Shown here: positions 24,515 through 33,342 of the stretch, one piece after another
How the letters are laid out: each line of letters begins with the position of its first letter
Numbering within the stretch: the first letter of the stretch is position 1
Source of the DNA: Nocardioides renjunii
Lineage (GTDB): Bacteria; Actinomycetota; Actinomycetes; Propionibacteriales; Nocardioidaceae
Length of the DNA stretch: 64,000 nt
Assembly: GCF_034661175.1 (NCBI RefSeq)
Contig: NZ_CP141058.1
Span: forward strand, 2,976,001 to 3,040,000
Reading direction: 5' to 3'
The notes under the pieces: model-generated
Told to the model about the DNA's origin: nothing
Databases searched by the model: none
Seen by the model: the letters and a program-made list of their open reading frames with translations, nothing else
Program-made: the position numbers and the translations under genes

Positions 24515-25707
24515 GAGCCCATCGTGGCATCCATCCGGACGGTCGTGGCGGTGTCTCGGAATCTGGTTGCGCAGCACGCCGCCGCGAGCACCGCGACCCC
24601 CGCCGCGAGCAGGAAGACGGGAGGCAGGCCGATCCGGCCGGCGAGCGCACCCGCGGCCGCGGCACCCGCCGCCTGACCCAGCACCAGGGCGACGAAGAGC
24701 ACCGACGTGCCCGCCGCGGCCCGGTCCGCGACGAGGTCGCCCGCCCACGCGATGAGGGCCGAGCTGGCCGCGACGAAGCCCCACCCGAAGGCGCCGCACG
24801 CGAGCACCAGGAGCAGCAGCGGCGCCGTCGTCGACGCGAGCCCGGCGGTGGCAACGGCGACCACGAGCGCCGTCAGCAGCCAGGCGCGCGCCGGGGGCAG
24901 CGCCCCGAGGCGGCGTGCCGTCAGGACCGTGGCCGTGCCCCCGACTCCCAGGGCGATCCAGGCCAGGACCGTCTCCGTGCTGCCGGCCCCGGTCGCGGCG
25001 ACCTGCGTACGCCCGTAGGTCCACGTCGCCGCGGTCGCCGCGCCCAGGAGAAGCGCTCCGGCCGCCGGCACCCGGAGCGCCAGCATCCAGCGCAGCCCGC
25101 CGGTCGCCTGCTCGTCGGCGACCTCCTCGGCGGGCCGTGCCTGGCCCCGCCGGTCGAGCAGCAGCACGCCGGCCCCGGCCGCGGCGGTGACGACGGCACT
25201 GGCGACGAAGGCCGCCCGCCAGTCCGGCAGCGCGAGCGCGAGGAGGCCGGCGGCCACGAGGCCGGGACCCGTGCCGGCGTTGACCGTCGCCTGGGCGGCG
25301 GCCGTCCGGGGCGCCGCGACACCGCGGGCGACGACCGCCACGAGGCCCGGGGAGGCGAGGCCCGCGCCCGCCGAGGCCACCACGACGGCCGGCGCGAGCA
25401 GCGCCAGCCCGTCAGACATCGCCATCGCGAGGGCGCCGCCGGAGGCGGTGGTGACCGCCGCGACGACCAGGGTGCGCGGGCGGTGGTCGACGACGACCGC
25501 CGCGAGGGCGCCCAGGCAGTACGCCGCCGACGCGGCCGAGGCGACGTACCCGGCCACCGCCGTGCTCATCGCCACGGACGCCGAGATGTCGGGCAGGAAC
25601 AGGCCGTAGGCGAGGCGCACCAGCCCGTAGGTGCCGGCGATGAGGCACGTGCCCGCGACGACCAGCAGCAGCTCGCGCCGATCCCCGAACGATAACGATC
25701 GTTTCAT
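24511..25707 (-). CDS. MFS transporter
   Basis: A 398-residue major facilitator with about twelve hydrophobic segments, starting with RRELLLVVAGTCLIAGTYGL. Motif-A-like VDHRPRTLVVAA lies between helices 2 and 3. It resembles sugar/drug efflux permeases of the CynX/YbfB type, but the substrate is unknown. It is divergent from a TetR gene, and an operator-like palindrome overlaps its first codons. Its end overlaps the cimA leader start, so its transcript would run through the attenuator. Confidence 0.85.
   Translation of the reverse strand: MKRSLSFGDRRELLLVVAGTCLIAGTYGLVRLAYGLFLPDISASVAMSTAVAGYVASAASAAYCLGALAAVVVDHRPRTLVVAAVTTASGGALAMAMSDGLALLAPAVVVASAGAGLASPGLVAVVARGVAAPRTAAAQATVNAGTGPGLVAAGLLALALPDWRAAFVASAVVTAAAGAGVLLLDRRGQARPAEEVADEQATGGLRWMLALRVPAAGALLLGAATAATWTYGRTQVAATGAGSTETVLAWIALGVGGTATVLTARRLGALPPARAWLLTALVVAVATAGLASTTAPLLLLVLACGAFGWGFVAASSALIAWAGDLVADRAAAGTSVLFVALVLGQAAGAAAAGALAGRIGLPPVFLLAAGVAVLAAACCATRFRDTATTVRMDATMGS
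25694..25703. promoter_or_regulatory. Palindrome over the MFS start codons
   Basis: AACGATCGTT, perfect, with partial extension to GATAACGATCGTTTC. It covers codons 2-5 of the MFS gene and is 15 bp from the TetR -10 box, which fits a TetR operator. Confidence 0.5.
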
Positions 25708-25717
25708 TTTGTCAGCC

Positions 25718-25723
25718 TACAAT
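25718..25723 (+). promoter_or_regulatory. -10 box of the leaderless TetR gene
   Basis: TACAAT, six bases before GTG at 25730; one mismatch from the consensus TATAAT. Confidence 0.65.
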
Positions 25724-25729
25724 GCGGAC

Positions 25730-26311
25730 GTGGTCACCCGCGGCTCCACCCTCACCCGGCTCCTGGACGCCGTGAACGAGGTCGTGTTCGTCGAGGGAGC
25801 CACCCACGCACCGGTCGACGCGATCCTGGAGCGCGCCGGGGTCTCCCCCGCGACGCTCTACCGGGCCTACGCCAGCAAGGACGCCCTCGTCGCCGCGGCG
25901 CTCGAGCGTCGCCACGAGGAGTGGCTCGCGGTGTGGGACGCCGCGATCGCCCGGGCCTCGACCGACCGCGACCGGCTGCTGGCGGTCTTCGACGCCCTCG
26001 AGGAGTACGCCGGCCGGACGACCGGGGCCCGCTGGTGCGCCTTCCTCGGCACCGCGGCCGGGCACGTCGACCCCGACCCGGTCCTCGCGGCGGCCGTGCG
26101 GCTGGAGACCGACGAGCTGCGGGCCCGCCTGCGACGGCTCGCCGAGCCCGTCGTCGGGACGGACGCGCCCCGGCTCGTCGAGGCGCTGCTGCTCGTCTAC
26201 TCCGGTCGCCTCGCGATGCGGCTCCGCGCACCGCAGCGCGGGGTCGGAGCGCCGAGCTCGCGAGCGGTTGCGGGGCTGCTGATCGACCAGCCGGACCGGC
26301 TCGGCTCCTAG
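25730..26311 (+). CDS. TetR-family transcriptional regulator
   Basis: A 193-residue regulator with helix-turn-helix VDAILERAGVSPATLYRAYASKDALVAAAL (about 25-54). The C-terminal domain contains TTGARWCAFLGTAAGHVDPD, typical of AcrR-like members. It is divergent from the MFS exporter and probably represses it. GTG at 25730 follows TACAAT by six bases, implying a leaderless transcript. Confidence 0.87.
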   Translation: MVTRGSTLTRLLDAVNEVVFVEGATHAPVDAILERAGVSPATLYRAYASKDALVAAALERRHEEWLAVWDAAIARASTDRDRLLAVFDALEEYAGRTTGARWCAFLGTAAGHVDPDPVLAAAVRLETDELRARLRRLAEPVVGTDAPRLVEALLLVYSGRLAMRLRAPQRGVGAPSSRAVAGLLIDQPDRLGS

Positions 26312-26367
26312 CCGGGCCGAGCGTGGAATCCCAGGTCGGTGTCGGACCCACCGGACATCATGGTGGG

Positions 26368-26712
26368 ATGGATGCCGCACGTCGTCGCCTCGCGGAGGAG
26401 CGCCGGCTCGCGCTCGACCGCCTGGCCAGCCTGACCGGCGACCACGAGGCCGTCGTCGCGGCCTCGCGCGACACCAACGCCGACGACGAGCACGACCCGG
26501 AGGGCCACACGATCGCCTTCGAGCGCTCGCAGATCGGGGCGCTGATCGCGCACGTGCGACGCCACCTCGACGAGCTCGACGCCGCGACGGGCCGCGTCGA
26601 CGCCGGCACCTACGGCCGGTGCGAGGGCTGCGGGCGACCCATCGGCGACGCGCGGCTCGAGGCGCTGCCCGCGACCCGGACCTGCATCACCTGCGCGTCA
26701 CGGCGCCGCTGA
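26368..26712 (+). CDS. TraR/DksA-family zinc-finger protein
   Basis: A 114-residue protein. A coiled-coil-like acidic N-terminal part (with DTNADDEHDPEGHTIAFERS) precedes a Cys4 zinc finger, GRCEGCGRPIGDARLEALP then CITC. DksA homologues bind the secondary channel of RNA polymerase; whether this short actinobacterial form does so is not known. The gene follows the TetR gene by 56 bp and ends in a strong terminator. Confidence 0.88.
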   Translation: MDAARRRLAEERRLALDRLASLTGDHEAVVAASRDTNADDEHDPEGHTIAFERSQIGALIAHVRRHLDELDAATGRVDAGTYGRCEGCGRPIGDARLEALPATRTCITCASRRR

Positions 26713-26741
26713 CCGGCCCACGACGACACGTCGTGGGCCGG
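26713..26741. terminator. Bidirectional terminator
   Basis: A perfect 13-bp stem CCGGCCCACGACG with loop ACA, beginning directly after the TraR-like stop and 14 bp from the end of the convergent gene. Confidence 0.85.
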
Positions 26742-26754
26742 CCGCGGCGTCGGA

Positions 26755-29061
26755 CTAGCGGACGACCCGCGCGCCGATGGCGGGGTTGTCGGTGAAGAAG
26801 CCGTCGATCCCGGCCCGCAGGAAGGCGTTGAGCTCACCCTCCAGGTCACCGGGCGCTGCGGGGTCGGTGCCGCGACGGAACTGCAGCGGCAGGAACTGGT
26901 TCTCGACGCGGAACGTGTAGGGGTGGACCTGCAGGCCCTCCCGGTGCGCGTCGTCGATGACCGCCGTCGGCCGCAGCAGCCGGCCCGACGCGTCGCGCGG
27001 GATGAGCTGGTCCTTGCACGCGCCCAGCCCGTCGGCGTACTGCGCCACGTCGCGCAGGCCCTGCCGGCTGACGATGTCGGCGTACGTGCGCGGGTCGCCG
27101 GCGACGGCCAGGTCGTACGGCGCGCCGGTGCAGCCGGTCAGCTGGGTGATCCGGAAGTCGGTGACGCCGTCGAGCTCGCGGAGGTTGGTGGTCTCGAAGC
27201 TCTGCAGGTAGACCGGGTCGTCCCCGTCGTAGCCGTTGGCCGCGAGCGTGGCGAGCAGCGGCTCCTCGAGGGAGAGCCCGATGCCGTCGAAGTAGGTCGG
27301 GTGCTTGGTCTCGGGGTAGACGCCGACCGCCTCGCCGTCACAGGTCCGCGAGCGGCGGGCGAGGTCGAGCACCTCGTCGAGGGTCGGCACGGCGTAGAGG
27401 CCGTTGAACGGCGTGTTCTGCGGGCGCACCCCGGGGATCCGCTCGACGGCGCGCAGGGTCTTGAGCTCGGCGAGGGTGAAGTCCTCGGTGAACCACCCGG
27501 TCAGCGCGACGCCGTCGATCGTCCGCGTGGTCCTCCGGCCGGCGAACTCGGGCCGCGACGCGACGTCCGTGGTGCCGCCGATCTCGTTCTCGTGACGGGC
27601 CACGAGCACCCCGTCCCTGGTGGAGACCAGGTCCGGCTCGATGTAGTCGGCGCAGGCCAGGATGGCCTGCTCGTAGGCCGCGAGGGTGTGCTCGGGCCGG
27701 GTGCCGCTGGAGCCGCGGTGGCCGATCACCAGCGTGTCGCCGGGCGCGCTCGGCCGCAGCCGCGGCAGGTCGACGACGACGAGCTCGGTGTCGTCCGGGG
27801 TGCCGGGCACCCGCGCGTCGTCGCCGGGGTAGTTGTTGTCGTTGCCGACGAGCAGCCGGCCGTCGCGGAGCTCGACGACGACCTCGACCGACACGAACGG
27901 GAACGAGAACGGGTCGGAGACGCCGTACGCGCCGGGCGAGGACGCGACGCCGATGCGGGCGGGGTTCGCGATCTTGAGCAGGTCGACGACGAGCCGCTTC
28001 TCGACGAACCCGTCGGAGTCCGACGAGCCGAGGTCGATCTCGTACAGCCGCTTGGTGACGGCCGCGGGGCCGTCGAGGTTGTCGCGCTCGATGAGGACGA
28101 GCTTGTCGCGCCGCACGGTGAAGGCGTCGCCGATGACGTTGGGCGCCTCGTCGACCTGGTAGCGCCACGTGCGGCCGGTGTAGGCGGACCGGCGGGTGTC
28201 GAACTCGTAGACGACGCGGCGGCGCTGGTCGGCGTCGTCGACGAACGCACCCTCGAGGATCGGGTAGAGATAGCGGCCGTTGGCGGAGCCGCCCATGGCC
28301 TCGAAGCCGCGGCTGGCGGGGACGCGGGGCTGCTCGCCGGCGGCGAGGAAGGGGTTCTGGGGGGACTTGCCGTCGGGCAGCGGGACGGGCGCCTCGAGCA
28401 CCCGTCCGTCGGCGCTGACGTGGAGCAGGAACGGGCCGAACTCCTCCCCGATCCAGAACGAGCCGTCGCGGCCGCGCACCACGGACTCGATGTCGAAGTC
28501 GGCACCGGTGAGCAGCCGGTCGGTGGTCGCCTGGTTGGTGATCGGGAAGGTCACCTTGCGTGCGGGGTCGCGCAGGGAGATGAAGCGCTCGACGCGGATC
28601 TCGCCGGGTCCGCCGTCGGCGGTCTCCCAGTCGGGACGGATCTTGTAGAGGCGCAGGAGGAAGTCGGCGGAGTTGGCCTTGGTCCCGAAGCCGTTGTCCG
28701 GCTGGGCCCAGAAGGTGCCGTCACCGTTCTCGATCATCGCCGAGAACCCGGGGATCACCTGACCGGGGAAGGGACCGGTGCGGCCGTTGGCCGGGCTGGC
28801 GAGTGCACCGGAGGGCGGGCCGCTGGCGAGGAAGTCCGCGGACAGGGTGGCGCGCGCCTCGAGGGTGGGCTGGACGGCCCGGTCGGGGCGGTGACCCCGG
28901 TCGGCGGCAGCGTGTGCGGGTCCGGTCGTGGGGGCGCCGGGGGTGCCGGCGGATGGGCTGGCCGCCGCAGTGGTGGAGGTGGCGGCGTGGACGGTGGACA
29001 GCACCGTGGCGGTGAGGGCGAGGCTGACCCAGCGGGCCGCCCGAGAGGTGGGGAGGGACAT
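26755..29061 (-). CDS. Secreted phytase-like / glycerophosphodiester phosphodiesterase fusion
   Basis: A 768-residue exported protein. The signal peptide (MSLPTSRAARWVSLALTATV) precedes a low-complexity Ala/Thr/Pro linker. About 70-430 match the esterase-like domain of phytase (PF13449 type: GFSAMIENGDGTFWAQPDNG, GADFDIESVVRGRDGSFWIG and EEFGPFLLHV). About 440-768 are a GDPD domain with catalytic motif HRGSSGTRPEHTLAAYEQAI and metal-binding EPDLVSTRDGVLVARHE. It would release phosphate or glycerol phosphate from extracellular phosphodiesters. ATG 29061 gives a proper signal sequence; an upstream in-frame start does not. Confidence 0.88.
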   Translation of the reverse strand: MSLPTSRAARWVSLALTATVLSTVHAATSTTAAASPSAGTPGAPTTGPAHAAADRGHRPDRAVQPTLEARATLSADFLASGPPSGALASPANGRTGPFPGQVIPGFSAMIENGDGTFWAQPDNGFGTKANSADFLLRLYKIRPDWETADGGPGEIRVERFISLRDPARKVTFPITNQATTDRLLTGADFDIESVVRGRDGSFWIGEEFGPFLLHVSADGRVLEAPVPLPDGKSPQNPFLAAGEQPRVPASRGFEAMGGSANGRYLYPILEGAFVDDADQRRRVVYEFDTRRSAYTGRTWRYQVDEAPNVIGDAFTVRRDKLVLIERDNLDGPAAVTKRLYEIDLGSSDSDGFVEKRLVVDLLKIANPARIGVASSPGAYGVSDPFSFPFVSVEVVVELRDGRLLVGNDNNYPGDDARVPGTPDDTELVVVDLPRLRPSAPGDTLVIGHRGSSGTRPEHTLAAYEQAILACADYIEPDLVSTRDGVLVARHENEIGGTTDVASRPEFAGRRTTRTIDGVALTGWFTEDFTLAELKTLRAVERIPGVRPQNTPFNGLYAVPTLDEVLDLARRSRTCDGEAVGVYPETKHPTYFDGIGLSLEEPLLATLAANGYDGDDPVYLQSFETTNLRELDGVTDFRITQLTGCTGAPYDLAVAGDPRTYADIVSRQGLRDVAQYADGLGACKDQLIPRDASGRLLRPTAVIDDAHREGLQVHPYTFRVENQFLPLQFRRGTDPAAPGDLEGELNAFLRAGIDGFFTDNPAIGARVVR

Positions 29062-29243
29062 GGGTGTGACGCTGGCGCTCCCCGGCCAACCCGGCCGCAC
29101 CGTTCGGCGATGAGCACGTGAGCGCTGGGTGAACGCCCGGCAGACGGGCAGGCGTGAGGTCGGCGCAGCCGGGATACGGGGCGGCACAGGCGCGGTCGAC
29201 CCTGGGGCCGGCCGCCACAGGCCGTCGGAGGGCGACCCGACGA

Positions 29244-29272
29244 ACCCGGCCCAGCCTCGCGGCTGAGCCGGG
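29244..29272 (-). terminator. Hairpin downstream of the DUF5709 gene
   Basis: Nested stems ACCCGGC/GCCGGGT and AGCC/GGCT with a TCGC loop, about 16 bp after the DUF5709 stop. There is no U-run. Confidence 0.5.
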
Positions 29273-29287
29273 TCGTCACGAGAGAGG

Positions 29288-29884
29288 TCAGTCGGGCGGG
29301 TTGAGGTCGGCCTCGAGGTCGACCAGCGGGTCGAGCTCCGGGTCGTCGACCACGTGGATCGCGGCCTCCTCGGCGCCGGCGGCGGCCCCGTCGATGCCGA
29401 CGTCCGTGGCGACCAGGTCCTTCTCCGTGTCGGTGCGGACGCCCTCGTCGATCGCGACGAGCCGACCGGCGCGCGCGCCGTCGACGTCCCCGCCGACCTC
29501 GCCCTCGTCGACCGACGGGTTCTCCTCGGTCACCAGCGCGGCGAGGTCACCGCGGGCGGCCTCCTCCTCGGCGACCTCGTACGGGTCGGGCTCGGGCAGC
29601 TCCTGCTCGAGGCGCTGGTCGAGGGACTCCCCCATGCTCTCCTCGAGCGGCGTGTTGCCGAAGCCCTGTCCGGCCGACCACTTCTCCGGCGGCGAGTAGC
29701 CCTCGTCCAGCGGCTCCGACAGCCCGCGGTCGTCGTCGACCAAGCTGTCGCCCGTGCTCTGCGGCTGCGTCTCGTCGTCGACGCTGTAGCCGTGGTAGCT
29801 CTCGTTGTCGGTGCTGTCCCCGGTGACGTCGACGGCCGGGTCGGTCCCGATCTCGCTGGCGACGTCTGGCTGTTCGGCGGTCAT
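29288..29884 (-). CDS. DUF5709 protein
   Basis: A 198-residue very acidic, hydrophilic protein. It has the DUF5709 core LDEGYSPPEKWSAGQGFGNT and ESLDQRLEQELPEPDP, flanked by Asp/Glu-rich, probably disordered ends. No signal peptide or membrane segment is present. Homologues are widespread in actinobacteria and have no known function; some are linked to stress or sporulation-related clusters. The ATG at 29884 has a strong GGAGG site six bases upstream. Confidence 0.82.
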   Translation of the reverse strand: MTAEQPDVASEIGTDPAVDVTGDSTDNESYHGYSVDDETQPQSTGDSLVDDDRGLSEPLDEGYSPPEKWSAGQGFGNTPLEESMGESLDQRLEQELPEPDPYEVAEEEAARGDLAALVTEENPSVDEGEVGGDVDGARAGRLVAIDEGVRTDTEKDLVATDVGIDGAAAGAEEAAIHVVDDPELDPLVDLEADLNPPD

Positions 29885-30075
29885 GGACCCTCCTGCGTTC
29901 GTTGGCTGGACGACGCCCCGTACCCGAATCTCCGGACCTGAACGGGCGGTCCGCGAGCCGTGCGCCACAGGTCACCCCCTGGACTGTTCTGCCGGTCCGG
30001 GGCGTCTGCCCATACTGCGAAGACGGCCTCGGAAGTCCACCCACCAGCGAGGCCGCACCACCGGAGGGAGAGCTC

Positions 30076-30966
30076 GTGCTGCGCGACGTCCGGGAGTACA
30101 TCGACCGGCTCCACATCGACGGCCACACGATCGGCGAGGACCACGACGACGACCCGATCCTGCTCGACAAGCACGGCCGCGCCGTCGACACGTGGCGGGA
30201 GAACTACCCCTACGACCAGCGCATGGACCGCGAGCGCTACGAGATCGACAAGTACCGGCTCCAGGTCGAGCTGCTCAAGCTGCAGAACCACCTCGCCAGC
30301 ACCGGCGGCCGGCACGTACTCGTCTTCGAGGGACGCGACGCCGCCGGCAAGGGCGGGACGATCAAGCGCTTCATGGAGCACCTCAACCCGCGCTACGCCC
30401 GCGTCGTCGCCCTCACCAAGCCGAGCGAGCGCGAGCAGACGTCGTGGTACTTCCAGCGCTACGTACGCCACCTCCCGGCCGCCGGCGAGATGGTCCTGTT
30501 CGACCGCTCCTGGTACAACCGCGCCGGCGTCGAGCGGGTCATGGGCTTCGCCGACCCCGACGAGGTGGCGCTGTTCATGGACCACGCGCCGGTCTTCGAG
30601 AAGATGCTCGTCGACAGCGGGATCACGCTGACCAAGCTCTGGTTCTCCGTGACGGCGGCCGAGCAGCGCACCCGCTTCATGGTCCGGCAGGTCGACCCGG
30701 TCCGCCGGTGGAAGCTCTCCCCCATCGACATCGAGTCGCTGGAGAAGTGGGACGACTACACCGAGGCCAAGGAGGAGATGTTCCTCCGCACGGACAGCGA
30801 CTTCGCGCCGTGGACCACCATCAAGAGCAACGACAAGAAGCGCGCCCGCATCAACGCCATGCGCTACTTCCTGTCCCGCGTCGACTACGAGGACAAGGTC
30901 CACGAGGTCGTGATGGCCCCCGACCCGGCGCTGGTCACCCGCGGCATCGCCGCAGTCGGCGACTGA
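30076..30966 (+). CDS. ppk2: Polyphosphate kinase 2
   Basis: A 296-residue PPK2 enzyme that moves phosphate between polyphosphate and nucleotides. The Walker A region is FEGRDAAGKGGTIKRFMEHL, the lid segment EREQTSWYFQRYVRHLP, and the Walker B region LFDRSWYNRAGVERVMGF. Size and motifs fit the class I PPK2 group, which mainly phosphorylates nucleoside diphosphates. GTG at 30076 is chosen for the GGAGGGAG site upstream; an in-frame extension to 29902 is unsupported. Confidence 0.93.
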   Translation: MLRDVREYIDRLHIDGHTIGEDHDDDPILLDKHGRAVDTWRENYPYDQRMDRERYEIDKYRLQVELLKLQNHLASTGGRHVLVFEGRDAAGKGGTIKRFMEHLNPRYARVVALTKPSEREQTSWYFQRYVRHLPAAGEMVLFDRSWYNRAGVERVMGFADPDEVALFMDHAPVFEKMLVDSGITLTKLWFSVTAAEQRTRFMVRQVDPVRRWKLSPIDIESLEKWDDYTEAKEEMFLRTDSDFAPWTTIKSNDKKRARINAMRYFLSRVDYEDKVHEVVMAPDPALVTRGIAAVGD

Positions 30967-31124
30967 ACCGTCCCGTACGCCGGTCCGGCCCCACGGAGGC
31001 GGGCCACCCGCTCTGCCGGCCGCAGGCCCGGTGCAGCGAGTCCGCCGTACACGGAGAGTCCGGCGTACGCCATGCCCCGCGCCCGGCCACCCCTCGCGAC
31101 ACCCCCCCTCCCGGCGGTCCTGGC

Positions 31125-31155
31125 CCTTGAGTCTCTGAGCGACTCAAGGCGTAGG
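31125..31155. repeat. Dispersed hairpin repeat, copy 1
   Basis: CCTTGAGTC, loop TCTGAGC, GACTCAAGG, then CGTAGG: a perfect 9-bp stem. Other copies start at 31192, 45188 and 53697. Confidence 0.85.
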
Positions 31156-31191
31156 CGCGCCTCGGCCGGCACCCGTTCGGTTGTTTCTTGG

Positions 31192-31222
31192 TCTTGAGTC
31201 TGTGAGCGACTCAAGGGCTAGG
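31192..31222. repeat. Dispersed hairpin repeat, copy 2
   Basis: TTGAGTC, loop TGTGAGC, GACTCAA, then GGGCTAGG. The stem is 8 bp with its closing C-G pair. Confidence 0.85.
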
Positions 31223-31397
31223 ACGCGCCGGGTGGGGCGGCGCGGAGGGTCCGCTGTTGGCGGTGGGGAACCGCCAGGCGTCCACAGGTGCTGGCGAACG
31301 GGCCGGTGCGGGCGTGCTGTGGAGAGCACGGCCGCCGTGTCGGCGGCTCGGTCTGTGATGGCTGGACGACACCGGCACACAGGGCGAGGAGCAGGCG

Positions 31398-32138
31398 ATG
31401 GGCGGTACGACGACAGCTACGACGACAGCGACGACCAGGGCGGGAGCTGGGGTGGGTGAGCCGGCTGGGTGGTGGGGTGAGGCGGAGTGGGAGTGGTACG
31501 ACCTGGGGCCGTTCGAGGGCGGGATCCCGGGGATGGTGCGTCGGGTGCGGCGGATCCTGGACGTGTCGCAGCGGGGATTGGCTGGGTTGTTGGAGGTGTC
31601 GCAGTCGGTGGTGGCGCGGTGGGAGACCGGACGCACGAGTCCTCGCGCGAGCGTGCTGCACGCGATGGTGCGGATGGCGGGGCTGCGGGAGCGGTACGTC
31701 GCCGTGGACACCGGGGAGGAGGTCGAGCCGATGCGCGATGACGGTGCCCGCAGGCATGGTGGGAGCCGGTTCCCGGCGCACGTGGATCTGCGGGTCAACG
31801 GGTGGTGGGCGCCGGCAGGGTTGCGTTCGAGCATGGAGCTGTGGAACTGGGTCGACCGGTCGCGGGTCAGGCGCGACCCGATGGTCCGCTGCCGGACCAG
31901 CCGCTGGCTGCGCCGGTTGGAGCGGTTGATGTGGGGCACCCCGGACGACCATCCCTCGCTGCGCCAGCTCGCCGCCGAGGCCGAGCACCGCGACGAGCGA
32001 CGCGACGAGCTCCTCGAGCAACGCCGCCGGCACCCGGCGGCGGAGGAGCACGCAGGACCGGCGTCGCCGTCGTCGACGCCCGGCGGAGAGCCGCTACGGG
32101 CGGACGGCGCCGAGGAGGAAGCGGGCGTCGCCGACTGA
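31398..32138 (+). CDS. XRE-family helix-turn-helix protein
   Basis: A 246-residue protein. A Thr-rich N-terminus (GGTTTATTTATTRAG, from a 12-bp duplication) precedes a lambda-repressor-like domain at about 50-95: ILDVSQRGLAGLLEVSQSVV then ARWETGRTSPRASVLHAMVR. The C-terminal half (RTSRWLRRLERLMWGTPDDH and an Arg/Glu-rich tail) matches no family I recognise. Codon choice includes unusual TTG Leu and GGG/GGT use and is less GC-extreme than neighbours, so horizontal origin is possible. The ATG at 31398 has GAGGAG nine bases upstream. Confidence 0.78.
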   Translation: MGGTTTATTTATTRAGAGVGEPAGWWGEAEWEWYDLGPFEGGIPGMVRRVRRILDVSQRGLAGLLEVSQSVVARWETGRTSPRASVLHAMVRMAGLRERYVAVDTGEEVEPMRDDGARRHGGSRFPAHVDLRVNGWWAPAGLRSSMELWNWVDRSRVRRDPMVRCRTSRWLRRLERLMWGTPDDHPSLRQLAAEAEHRDERRDELLEQRRRHPAAEEHAGPASPSSTPGGEPLRADGAEEEAGVAD

Positions 32139-32174
32139 GCGACGGGTCGGCGACACCCGCTCCTGGTCAGCCCG

Positions 32175-33191
32175 TCAGCCCAGGTCGCGGTAGGACGTCC
32201 AGGCCGTCTGCATGCGGGCGGCCTGACCAGCGGTGAACTGGGTCATGCACGAGTCGTAGGTGTAGTCCATGAAGTTCGTGATGGGGTCCAGGCCGGGAGC
32301 CGCGCAGGTGTCCCGCCCGGTCGGGCACTGGAAGGCCGGCGAGGCCTCGGCTGCCGTGTCGGCCACGTAGTCACCCGGCTCGGAGCAGCCGCCCTGGAAG
32401 GTGTGGTAGAGCTCCAGCCAGTGGCCGACCTCGTGCGTCGCGGTGTCGCCCTCGCCGTACGTCGTGAACACGCTGCTGTCGCCCGTGTCGTTCGGCACGG
32501 TGGGCAGGCTGCGGTAGTCGAGCACGACGCCGTCGAGGTACTGCGGCAGCGGGTTGCCGGCCGTCGCGGCGGGGTCGAAGTCGGACGGGAAGTAGGCCCA
32601 GCCGAGCAGCGACTGGCCGAGCGAGGCGGTGTAGATGTTGAGCGTCTCGGACGTGCTGTCGCCGTAGAGCGCCTTCTTCATCTTCACCTCCTTGCCGCTG
32701 CCGCGGTAGTAGCGCGGGGTGGCGCCGTTGGCGGAGATGAGGTTGAACCACTCCGGCTCGTAGGACCGCGTGGTGTCCTCGAGGACGAAGGAGAACCCGT
32801 GCGGCGCGTAGGCGGCGTTCATGACGTCGATCTGGGCCGCGATCCGCGCGTCCGAGAGGTCACCGCCGGCCTGGCCGCGGTCCTTGGCGATGACGTGGAA
32901 GCGGACCGGGACGGTGACGGTTGCGAACGCCGCGGCGCTGCGGGCGCCGGTCGCGGTCCTGTCGGAGGCCGCGCTCCGGAGCGCCTTGGCCAGCGGGTCC
33001 TTGCGGACGTGGTGGTGGTCGTCGCGCGGGATGGTGCCGGCGGGGGCGTCGCCGATGGCCCCGTAGTCGATGCAGTCGGTGGTGTCCTTCGCTGGCGCCG
33101 CGAAGGCGGGCACGGTCATGCCGAGCCCGAGGGTGAGGGCCGTGGCTGCCACGCCCAGGCGGCGTACGGCGGAGGTTGCGTCGAAGGTCAT
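32175..33191 (-). CDS. Secreted M43-family (pappalysin-like) zinc metalloprotease
   Basis: A 338-residue exported protease. The signal peptide ends near VPAFAAPAKD (residue 32). A propeptide-like region precedes the catalytic domain. The zinc motif is ATHEVGHWLELYHTFQGGCS (HExxHxxxxxH), and the Met-turn is ITNFMDYTYDSCMTQFTAGQ, both diagnostic of cytophagalysin/pappalysin M43. Calcium- and disulfide-linked segments with several Cys follow the motif. It would digest extracellular protein. It has its own short unit, convergent with the XRE gene. Confidence 0.92.
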   Translation of the reverse strand: MTFDATSAVRRLGVAATALTLGLGMTVPAFAAPAKDTTDCIDYGAIGDAPAGTIPRDDHHHVRKDPLAKALRSAASDRTATGARSAAAFATVTVPVRFHVIAKDRGQAGGDLSDARIAAQIDVMNAAYAPHGFSFVLEDTTRSYEPEWFNLISANGATPRYYRGSGKEVKMKKALYGDSTSETLNIYTASLGQSLLGWAYFPSDFDPAATAGNPLPQYLDGVVLDYRSLPTVPNDTGDSSVFTTYGEGDTATHEVGHWLELYHTFQGGCSEPGDYVADTAAEASPAFQCPTGRDTCAAPGLDPITNFMDYTYDSCMTQFTAGQAARMQTAWTSYRDLG

Positions 33192-33330
33192 CGGTGGGTC
33201 CCCTTCCGAAGGTGTGGACGGAACCTACGCCCGCGCCTGCCGCAGGCACAGACTCCCTACGGGTGGAGACGGTTCGGGTCACGGCGCGTTCACCTGCCGG
33301 TCGGACCCGCGCCGGCACACCGGGCGGACC

Positions 33331-33336
33331 TAGGCT
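33331..33336 (+). promoter_or_regulatory. -10 box of a leaderless gene
   Basis: TAGGCT, six bases before the ATG at 33343. Confidence 0.6.
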
Positions 33337-33342
33337 CCGAGC

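Larger units (their letters stand above)
30967..31397. other. Gene-free region with two hairpin repeats
   Basis: A 431-bp stretch between ppk2 and the XRE gene. It contains two copies of a dispersed hairpin repeat (31125-31155 and 31192-31222). No frame with a credible start, ribosome-binding site or family motif was found. Confidence 0.6.

Noticed and set aside
31125..31222. Hairpin repeats as the ppk2 terminator
   Set aside because: They start about 160 bp after ppk2, lack a U-run and recur inside a gene and elsewhere, so they are better treated as a repeat family.
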